Made by a program: the position numbers and the translations under genes. Positions 39,027-45,987 of a stretch of 45,987 bases of DNA are shown piece by piece (position 1 is the stretch's first letter; each line of letters opens with the position of its first letter). The notes below the pieces were generated by a model. It ran no database searches. It was not told where the DNA came from and saw only the letters and a program-made list of their open reading frames with translations. The stretch lies in the IMG/VR virus record IMGVR_UViG_3300034105_001039, positions 1-45,987 of that record. One strand, written 5' to 3'. This DNA comes from a virus.

Positions 39027-41606
39027 ATGCCAACAATTTTTAGAGAATATATTGTTACTCTCAAAAATAAAGATGACTTAGAACGTTTTTACTTTGAGAT
39101 GGAAAATACAGGTTCTGGAGGGCAAATTCCAGAACGTGCTGTACAATGTGCTAATCGAAGACCAATTAGTAGAAATACACACTACTATCTTACGCCCGAC
39201 GAAGTTGATCAACTTAAAAACGACCCGCGGGTCCAGTCAATAAGTACACCTTCGGCTAAACTAGGAATTAAAACCAAATTACACAGTCAAACAGCTGCGT
39301 GGAGTCGAGGTAATAATTCTATTGTTGGACAAAAAAATTGGGGATTATATCGATCTACATTGAGTGATAACATATCAGGGTGGGGATCAGAAAGCGGTGC
39401 TAGTAGCCAAACAGCCACTATCAATATAACAGGCTCAGGTAAAAATGTAGATGTTGTAGTAGTTGACGACATTGCTTACGCAGCACATAGTGAGTTTGAC
39501 GGTAGATTAATTCAGTATGATTGGTTTGCAAATCATAATGCAGCTGTATGGCCCGCCAATACTGATTCAACTTATAATTATGATAACTATACTGGTGTTA
39601 ACAATCATGCTACACACGTAGCTGCAACAATAGCAGGTAACACACAAGGTTGGGCTCGAGACGCCAACATTTATAATTTTAGACACGACACTGGGGGATT
39701 TACAAGCAACGATGGTGATTCTAGTCCTGGAGGCAATGTCGATCCACTTGTGCCCTCAAGCACTGGCTTTACTCCGTCTCAATATGTTATTGACTATATT
39801 AGAGCGTGGCACAATTCAAAATCAGTTAACCCTGCTACTGGTGTTGTTAACCCAACTATTGTAAATAACAGCTGGGGGCTAGGCACAAAGGTTAACGTAA
39901 CAAATACAACCAACGGCCTCGGCAATTCAAGATTTAGTAAAATAAGATACCGCGGTGCAGATATCACAGCAGAACAGCTATTAGAACCTGTAGTAGATAC
40001 AGGGTTTAGTGCAGTATGTACTACTACAGTACTAGCATCAGCATTGGCTAATATTAGCAACGGCGGTAATCAAATAGTAACCACTAGCAGTTCGCCTGGG
40101 AGTTGCAGCGTTGGTAGTATAAGCAAAGTCATAGGCGGCCGTACTGGTCTCGCTAATGCAGGTGTGCCTACATTTATAAGCCCGGATGGTGTAAACGACT
40201 ACGACGATTCCGTTTGGCAAATTACATTCCCATTCCAAGTTACGTTCTTTGGTCAAAACTACGGAACTGGAACAAGTGGTAATAATCAATATCTATTTGT
40301 CAATACTAACAGTCTTGTTACATTTGGCGGTTATGGAAATCCGTATACTGTAGATATTGGACCTGGATCCCCTAGTGCTAGAAAAATTTGTATTTCAGCA
40401 GGTGATCGAAGTTGTCAAAGTCTGTGGACTGGTACTACCGGTACTACACCTAATAGAACATTTAGAGTAAGATGGGAAGGGCACGATGCAGCTAACGGCG
40501 GAGTACTAGGTGCTCCAACTATGCTATGGGAAATGACTTTCTATGAAGCTACCGCTAATAAGAATAGAATTGACCTGCATATAGATCAAAACTCTGCATA
40601 CAGAGCTGAGTTTACCCTAGCCCAGTTACAAGATTACGGCATTATGCAAAGCGGCGAGCTAGCACCATATAGAGATGCTGCGCTAGATGCTGATATAACC
40701 GATGCTATAGCAGACGGTATTATATTCGTAGGCTCGGCAGGCAATGGCGGATTTAAAGTTGATACACCCGGTGGTGCCGACTATGATAATTATTTTGTAG
40801 ATAATGGTGCACCATTCTATTACCATAGAGGCTCAACACCTGCAAATTCTAGAGGTACAGCAGATGCAAATCTAAATATGATATCTGTAGGCGCTGTTGC
40901 AAGCACGTCAGAAGAAAGTAAGGGACAAAATAGCAATACTGGTCCAGGTGTTGATATATACGCTCCCGGATATAATATTATGAGCGGAGTATACGATGGT
41001 GCCGGTGCTACTGGAACTAGTTGGATTGGAAACGATCCAGTGAACGACGGATCTTCTATTATAATTGATCTAGTTTCAGTATCTAGAAATACCAACGTTG
41101 CCACAGTTACAACTACTTCTGCGCACGGATTACAGACTAACGACTTAGTATCAATAGCGTGTACTAGTCAAACAACATTTAATGCATCGATGACTGATAT
41201 TGTACGTACAGGTGCAACAACATTTACGTATGCTAACACAGGATTAGACTTATCTACTACCGCAGACACTGGAACAATTACAGCAGGATATCTATATCAA
41301 AAGTATAGCGGAACTAGTATGAGTTCCGCTCAAGTAGCTGGGGTGTTGGCTATTGCATTAGAAACATACCCGACGCTGACGCAAGCAGAAGCTAAGTCGT
41401 ATATTTTAAATTACAGTAAAGTTGATAAGATGTATGAAACATTGGGCGGTTTTAACGACACTACTTCATTGCAAGGCGGAGAAAATAAATTTTTATTTTA
41501 TAATAAAGAACGTCAAGATTCAGGAAATACATTTCCTAAAACCAATTATAAAATACGACCAACATCGGGTAATGTATTTCCAAGACCTAAAATACGCAGA
41601 CGATAA
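39027..41606 (+). CDS. Subtilisin-family serine protease (S8), virion-associated, 859 aa
   Basis: Catalytic triad in order: Asp147 in VDVVVVDDIAY, His194 in NNHATHVAATIAGN, and Ser in YSGTSMSSAQVAGV near residue 764. The oxyanion Asn is in VGSAGNGGF. Residues 1-80 (REYIVTLKNKDDL to LKNDPRVQSIS) resemble an I9-type propeptide. A large insert (about 330-540) lies between His and Ser. The HATH in place of HGTH and DD in place of DTG are variants. The C-terminus ends FPRPKIRRR, like the next gene's end. No signal peptide. Lying among fibre genes, it is probably a particle-borne protease acting on the host surface or on fibre maturation; both are inference. Confidence 0.9.
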   Translation: MPTIFREYIVTLKNKDDLERFYFEMENTGSGGQIPERAVQCANRRPISRNTHYYLTPDEVDQLKNDPRVQSISTPSAKLGIKTKLHSQTAAWSRGNNSIVGQKNWGLYRSTLSDNISGWGSESGASSQTATINITGSGKNVDVVVVDDIAYAAHSEFDGRLIQYDWFANHNAAVWPANTDSTYNYDNYTGVNNHATHVAATIAGNTQGWARDANIYNFRHDTGGFTSNDGDSSPGGNVDPLVPSSTGFTPSQYVIDYIRAWHNSKSVNPATGVVNPTIVNNSWGLGTKVNVTNTTNGLGNSRFSKIRYRGADITAEQLLEPVVDTGFSAVCTTTVLASALANISNGGNQIVTTSSSPGSCSVGSISKVIGGRTGLANAGVPTFISPDGVNDYDDSVWQITFPFQVTFFGQNYGTGTSGNNQYLFVNTNSLVTFGGYGNPYTVDIGPGSPSARKICISAGDRSCQSLWTGTTGTTPNRTFRVRWEGHDAANGGVLGAPTMLWEMTFYEATANKNRIDLHIDQNSAYRAEFTLAQLQDYGIMQSGELAPYRDAALDADITDAIADGIIFVGSAGNGGFKVDTPGGADYDNYFVDNGAPFYYHRGSTPANSRGTADANLNMISVGAVASTSEESKGQNSNTGPGVDIYAPGYNIMSGVYDGAGATGTSWIGNDPVNDGSSIIIDLVSVSRNTNVATVTTTSAHGLQTNDLVSIACTSQTTFNASMTDIVRTGATTFTYANTGLDLSTTADTGTITAGYLYQKYSGTSMSSAQVAGVLAIALETYPTLTQAEAKSYILNYSKVDKMYETLGGFNDTTSLQGGENKFLFYNKERQDSGNTFPKTNYKIRPTSGNVFPRPKIRRR

Positions 41607-41615
41607 GGACTATAC

Positions 41616-44249
41616 ATGTCTGATTCAATTAGCAAGTATGTACAAACAAAAGAATACTCAGTAATTTTAAAAAATTATGAAGATTTAGATTCTTTCTATG
41701 CCGAAATGGCAGACTATGGGAGATACAGCGGTAGCTCCGCACCTGAAAGAATAGTAGCCTGCACCGAGCTTAAACCATTGAGTCGAGCTACTTGGTACAT
41801 GTTAACTGAATGGGAAGCAGAAGAATTAAAATCTGATCCTAGAGTAGAATCAGTTTCAATACATCCTCGGTATATCGGTGGTAAGGCAGGAACCTATGCC
41901 ACTACTGTGCAAACATCAAGTAACTGGAATAAATCCGGAAGTACCAGTAACGTCATGCTTAACTGGGCACTGCTGCGATGCACCGAAGGAGTGAATAGAG
42001 TGGGTTGGGGCAGTGACAGTACTGCTAATGCAACTGGAACTGTTAGAATAACTTCTACAGGTAAAAATGTTGATTGTGTTATTGTAGATGCAGGAAATCC
42101 AGATACTGCACATCCTGAATTTGCTGTCAATGCCAACGGCACCGGTGGTAGTCGTATGGTTAGTTATAACTGGTTTCAACATAACCCAGAAGTAACGGGC
42201 GGCGCTGCCGGAACATATAATAACCCTACAAACAGCCATAGTGTACACTGTTCAGGAACAGTTGCCGGTAATACACAGGGCTGGGCTAGAGATGCTAACA
42301 TTTACAACATTTATTATGATGCAGGCAATCCGGGAAATTTTAGCTACGTATTTGATTACGTTAGAGCATTCCATCGAAACAAATCAATAAACGCCGCAAC
42401 TGGAAGAAAAAATCCTACTATTACAAATAACAGTTGGGGACAGAGTATTTTTCCAAGCGAGTGGTCATTCAGCGATATTACAGCGGTGACTTACAGAGGA
42501 ACACGTTATACGCCACCCGCAGGTGGCACTATAACCTATACTGGCTATAGCGGAATTTGTAGTACAACTACTAGACTAGCTACGTTATTAGGATTTGAAA
42601 ATTTTGGTAATAGAATAACTACTACTGGATCAATTGCTCCGATAGGCGGCAGTTTTATTGCTAAACCGCCTTCGTGGACTCAAGAAGGATCACAAATTTA
42701 TCTAACAACATTCACAGAGCCCGATGCTAGTTATACAGCTACTATCCAAGGTCCAGCTGTGATTGATTTGATCTGTAATGTTGCTATAGAATGCTTTACT
42801 GGAACTGCAACAATAACTAACGGAATTAATATAACACAAGGTGCAACTGTAGTAGCTGCGCTTACTGACGGACCATTTACTGATGTTACTGTAGAGACAA
42901 ATATTAGGCGCACTGTAACTCTTGCAGATACCGCAGAGTATACTATAGAATTTACATCAGATATTGATGTGTCATTATCGGGTATTCATACAGTCGGTGT
43001 TGCTATGAGTGTAACTATCAAGGCTGAGGCAACTCCAGCTAGTGCCAATGTAACAGAAATTGCTAATGCATTAGTAGGTGGAACTGGACTAACGTCATCA
43101 ACTACACCTACTAGTGGGGGTGAAGATGACGGCTATTGGCAATTAGAGTTACCATTTAATATAGAATTTTTAGGCGTTAGCTATGCAACAGTATACGTTG
43201 GAACAAATCATTATCTTACATTCGGTGGTGGATCAGTTGCCTATAGCAACTTGGGACCAACTACACCAAACTTTCCAAAGATCATGTGGTCGTGTGCAGA
43301 TAATTCAGTGCAACGAATTTATTACGGCTCAACTGGCACTACCCCCAATAGAAAATATTATATTAGAGTAGAAGGTAACGCAGCTACAAGCGGAACTCTT
43401 GGTAGTCCTTTTATGGTTAACGAGTATACATTTTACGAAAGCAACCCTTCTCAAATAGATTTGCAATTAGGAGCCAACAATAGAAAAACTTCAGTTGGTG
43501 GTGGATTTACTACAGAACAATTAAATTCATGGGGATTCATAGCAGGACAACGAATACCGTTAAGAGTTCCGGCATGCGATAGCGATGTAATTGATGCAAT
43601 GAACGAAGGGGTTATATTTGTAGGAGCTGCAGGTAACGGTCTATGGAAGCATGATGTTCCAGGCGGAATTGACTGGGACAATACTTTTGAAATGGCCAAT
43701 AGGTATCCTGCTAGTGTGGCTAATCCTTATTATATTTGTCGCGGAACTAGTCCAACGGCTAATGATACAGGTATGCCAAATATCTGCGTAGGGGCAACTG
43801 ACGTTACCAGTGTTGACCAAAAAAGCTATTATAGCGATTGTGGTCCAGGTGTAGATATATGGGCTCCAGGTACTAGTATTCTTAGTTCCTACCTTGGGGG
43901 TGTTAGCGACAGCAGAAATGCTAGTTATCAGCTAGGAAAGATTAGTGGTACTAGCATGGCAAGTCCGCAGGTATGCGGAGTAATAGCCTGTGCGTTAGAG
44001 CAGAATCCACACTGGAATCAATCCCAAGCCAAGGCTTATATAACGGGCATTGCTACTCAAGGACAACTTACAGCAACTAGCGGCGGACCAGCTGATATTC
44101 GAGATCTGCAAGGGGGTCCGAATTTACACCTATACTATAAAAAAGAAAGACCCATAGATGGACAAACAATTCCTCAATTAACGCAAGGTGCTCGTCCTAG
44201 CGTAGGAATGGCGTGGCCTAGACCTAAAATATACAGATTTGGTCGTTAA
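41616..44249 (+). CDS. Second subtilisin-family serine protease (S8), 877 aa
   Basis: Tandem paralogue of the preceding gene, AAGGA ribosome binding site. Triad: Asp158 in NVDCVIVDAGN, His208 in SHSVHCSGTVAGN, Ser in ISGTSMASPQVCGV near residue 785. Oxyanion Asn in VGAAGNGLW. The N-terminal 85 residues match the first protease in layout (EYSVILKNYEDLDSFYAEM, then LKSDPRVESVS), as does GNTQGWARDANIYN after the His. The C-terminus ends WPRPKIYRFGR. An insert of about 300 residues holds a beta-sandwich-like part (ATITNGINITQGATVVAAL). The divergence is great, so the duplication is not recent. Probably they act as different-specificity partners. Confidence 0.9.
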   Translation: MSDSISKYVQTKEYSVILKNYEDLDSFYAEMADYGRYSGSSAPERIVACTELKPLSRATWYMLTEWEAEELKSDPRVESVSIHPRYIGGKAGTYATTVQTSSNWNKSGSTSNVMLNWALLRCTEGVNRVGWGSDSTANATGTVRITSTGKNVDCVIVDAGNPDTAHPEFAVNANGTGGSRMVSYNWFQHNPEVTGGAAGTYNNPTNSHSVHCSGTVAGNTQGWARDANIYNIYYDAGNPGNFSYVFDYVRAFHRNKSINAATGRKNPTITNNSWGQSIFPSEWSFSDITAVTYRGTRYTPPAGGTITYTGYSGICSTTTRLATLLGFENFGNRITTTGSIAPIGGSFIAKPPSWTQEGSQIYLTTFTEPDASYTATIQGPAVIDLICNVAIECFTGTATITNGINITQGATVVAALTDGPFTDVTVETNIRRTVTLADTAEYTIEFTSDIDVSLSGIHTVGVAMSVTIKAEATPASANVTEIANALVGGTGLTSSTTPTSGGEDDGYWQLELPFNIEFLGVSYATVYVGTNHYLTFGGGSVAYSNLGPTTPNFPKIMWSCADNSVQRIYYGSTGTTPNRKYYIRVEGNAATSGTLGSPFMVNEYTFYESNPSQIDLQLGANNRKTSVGGGFTTEQLNSWGFIAGQRIPLRVPACDSDVIDAMNEGVIFVGAAGNGLWKHDVPGGIDWDNTFEMANRYPASVANPYYICRGTSPTANDTGMPNICVGATDVTSVDQKSYYSDCGPGVDIWAPGTSILSSYLGGVSDSRNASYQLGKISGTSMASPQVCGVIACALEQNPHWNQSQAKAYITGIATQGQLTATSGGPADIRDLQGGPNLHLYYKKERPIDGQTIPQLTQGARPSVGMAWPRPKIYRFGR

Positions 44250-44266
44250 ATTCTGTTTTGTTTTTC

Positions 44267-44274
44267 GGTAAATA
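44267..44274 (+). promoter_or_regulatory. Late promoter-like GGTAAATA
   Basis: 17 bases before ATG 44292, with CGGAGC between. Follows the stop of the second protease gene and a T-rich stretch. Confidence 0.5.
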
Positions 44275-44291
44275 CATAAAACGGAGCAGAA

Positions 44292-45987
44292 ATGGCATTA
44301 TCTGTATGGACACAAAATTCGGGCTATAGTCTAGGAACACTTAGCGAAAGACAAACAGTAAATATTTCGTTACCTGTTATAGCTAGTTACGGACTCACGT
44401 TTCGATTAATATCAGGAAAACTGCCTCAGGGATTACGTGTTTCTGGTAGCAGTATTATAGGTACTCCATTTGAAGTACCGAGAACTACAGAATTTAAATT
44501 TGTTATTAGAGCTAGTAACAGTACTGATTTATCTGACAGAACATTTTCATTAACTGTAGTTGGTTCCGACGAACCGCAGTGGTTAAGCCCCGGAGGTTTG
44601 CTACCAGTAGGAACTAATAACGCATATTATATACTAGATAGTAGTTTTATTGATTTTCAATTAAGTGCTAAAGATACCGATACTACCACAGGACAAAAAT
44701 TAGAATTTTTTATTGCCAGTGATGACGGCGAACTTCCGCCTGGATTAATTTTAACTACTACTGGAAGAATTACAGGATTTGTACAACCGTTGTTGGCAAT
44801 ACCGTTAAAGTCGGGCAATGGAAATTACGATAAGAGCTTGTATGATGATATTGCCTATGACTTTGGGTATAGATCTAGTAACGGATACGACACCTACGTC
44901 TACGATTTAACAGTATACGATTTCAGTGTGCCAACAGCTAGACCTCGTAAATTAAATCGAAACTACGAATTCATTGCTACCATTACAGACGGCGATACAG
45001 TTACTAAACGAAAATTTAGAATATTTGTTGTAGGGGATGATTTCTTCCGTGCGGATAATGTTATAACGTCAGCAGGCACAGGAGCATACACAGCAGATAT
45101 TACCTATGTGCGAGCTCCGATATTTACAACTGCCAACTACCTAGGACTTCGCAGAGCCAATAACTATCAAACATTTAAAATTGATGTCTACGAAGGATTT
45201 AGTGATCTAGGGCCAATTGTGTATGCGTTTGCTGAAGTTAACGCACTTATAAGCGGAGTATGTATACGAGAACTATCTAGCGATAATAGATTAGGACTAC
45301 CTAACATACGAATTGAGCGTGCCAGCGCAGTTCCACAAATTGGGTATAAGATAACATTTAACGGTGAACTTGAAGGCGCTACTGAACAGATATACACTAT
45401 AACCGGTGTCGATATACTAGGCGGTGATACTTATAGAATATCAGTTAACGTTCCTCTTGAATTAACTATACCTAACGGATCGGCCATCTACATAGGTACA
45501 GATAGTATATTGCCGCCAGGAATGGAGTTTGATACTACATCAAGTGAAGTGTTTGGTACTGTTCCTTATCAACCAGCTATTACACGTACCTATTCGTTTA
45601 CCATTAAGGCCATTAGGTTTGGTCAAGGAACCGAAACATCAATTAGTAGACGTGTGTTTACAGTTGATATTCTAGGCGAAATTGAAAGCGTAATGACTTG
45701 GATAACACCTACCAACTTAGGTACTATTGACACCGGCTACGTAAGTACGCTAAGTGTTGTAGCTGCTAGTACATTGTCGACATCAGCTGTTTTATATACG
45801 CTCGAAGATGGTAAATTGCCATCCGGGTTAACATTAAATTTAGACGGCGAAATTGTTGGCAAGGTTAATCAGTTAAGTAGTGAATTTCATTATAACAGCT
45901 ACTGGAAGCCCAACAAATATTATATTGTAAACGACATTGTTAAACAGAACAATATTAAAGGTATTAAGTCTCTTACTAGGAGAAAAA
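44292..45987 (+). CDS. Large virion protein with Ig-like (He_PIG-type) repeats, 3' truncated
   Basis: ATG 44292 with GGAGC upstream; the frame stays open to the window end, giving 565 codons without a stop. The start is MALSVWTQNSGYSLGTLSER. Repeats of the type [KE]LPxGLxLxxxGxIxGxP are seen: KLPQGLRVSGSSIIGTPFE (about 51-69), ELPPGLILTTTGRITGF (about 149-165), and KLPSGLTLNLDGEIVGK (near 510). These mark putative Ig (He_PIG/cadherin-like) domains, common in surface and structural proteins. Between them lie FKFVIRASNSTDLSDRTFSL and YDLTVYDFSVPTARPRKLN. Probably a long tail or baseplate protein. The C-terminal half is outside the window. Confidence 0.85.
   Translation, partial: MALSVWTQNSGYSLGTLSERQTVNISLPVIASYGLTFRLISGKLPQGLRVSGSSIIGTPFEVPRTTEFKFVIRASNSTDLSDRTFSLTVVGSDEPQWLSPGGLLPVGTNNAYYILDSSFIDFQLSAKDTDTTTGQKLEFFIASDDGELPPGLILTTTGRITGFVQPLLAIPLKSGNGNYDKSLYDDIAYDFGYRSSNGYDTYVYDLTVYDFSVPTARPRKLNRNYEFIATITDGDTVTKRKFRIFVVGDDFFRADNVITSAGTGAYTADITYVRAPIFTTANYLGLRRANNYQTFKIDVYEGFSDLGPIVYAFAEVNALISGVCIRELSSDNRLGLPNIRIERASAVPQIGYKITFNGELEGATEQIYTITGVDILGGDTYRISVNVPLELTIPNGSAIYIGTDSILPPGMEFDTTSSEVFGTVPYQPAITRTYSFTIKAIRFGQGTETSISRRVFTVDILGEIESVMTWITPTNLGTIDTGYVSTLSVVAASTLSTSAVLYTLEDGKLPSGLTLNLDGEIVGKVNQLSSEFHYNSYWKPNKYYIVNDIVKQNNIKGIKSLTRRK

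Noticed and set aside
1-45987. tRNA genes, CRISPR arrays, insertion sequences, integrase or attachment sites
   Set aside because: Gaps are too short for tRNA clusters, no spaced repeats of CRISPR type and no transposase or recombinase motifs were seen; the only tandem repeats encode fibre segments.

Overview
The window is a stretch of a tailed-phage genome (Caudoviricetes), most likely a large myovirus distantly related to T4. The main evidence is an adjacent rIIA/rIIB pair, a phage ATP-dependent DNA ligase, T4-style TATAAATA-like late promoters, and about 26 kb of fibre, adhesin and virion proteins. The DNA is AT-rich and almost fully coding. Genes often overlap by 4-14 bases, nearly all are on the + strand, and I saw no non-coding gap longer than about 130 bases. 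No tRNA, rRNA, CRISPR array, IS element or integrase was found. The host cannot be read directly. Two small secreted Ala/Lys/Pro-rich proteins look like Gram-negative (possibly beta-proteobacterial) periplasmic proteins, so a Gram-negative aquatic host is a guess.

Layout. (1) 1-1751: truncated metallophosphoesterase and four small unknown genes. (2) 1789-3624: an early operon behind a consensus sigma70 promoter, with an AAA+ ATPase, a macro-domain protein and a small Cys-cluster protein. (3) 3670-7897: a second sigma70 promoter, then rIIA-rIIB, two small genes and ClpP. (4) 7921-12900: a putative zinc metallopeptidase with late-gene signals, DNA ligase behind its own sigma70 promoter, a Bax-inhibitor-1-like membrane protein, two unknowns, and two small exported proteins with terminators. 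(5) 12914-16704: two more sigma70 promoters, driving an unknown 403-aa protein and UvdE; also a QueD-like protein and an Asp/Asn-hydroxylase-like 2OG oxygenase. The segment is closed by a bidirectional terminator. (6) 16703-18227: a switch point with divergent late promoters, a minus-strand basic protein, Fe/Mn superoxide dismutase, a minus-strand Cys-rich protein and an A-type Fe-S carrier. (7) 18229-45987: a late structural cassette with a 2262-aa fibre or baseplate protein, collagen-like and beta-repeat fibres, a fibre with a predicted beta-propeller, an Mtd_N-like fibre, two tandem subtilisin-family proteases and the start of a large Ig-like-repeat protein.

Regulation is unusually readable. 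Five promoters of form TTGAC[ACT]-17 bp-TATAAT precede replication, repair or host-takeover genes. About ten TAAATA-core elements, most of them 17-22 bases before the start codon, precede late or structural genes. One late gene (7957) has the T4 lysozyme-type arrangement, in which a hairpin would hide the ribosome binding site in read-through RNA but not in RNA started at the late promoter. The SOD, Fe-S carrier, 2OG oxygenase, UvdE, BI-1-like and QueD-like genes suggest the phage manages oxidative, iron and UV stress during infection. The fibre cassette with two proteases suggests a complex adsorption apparatus that may cut surface proteins.
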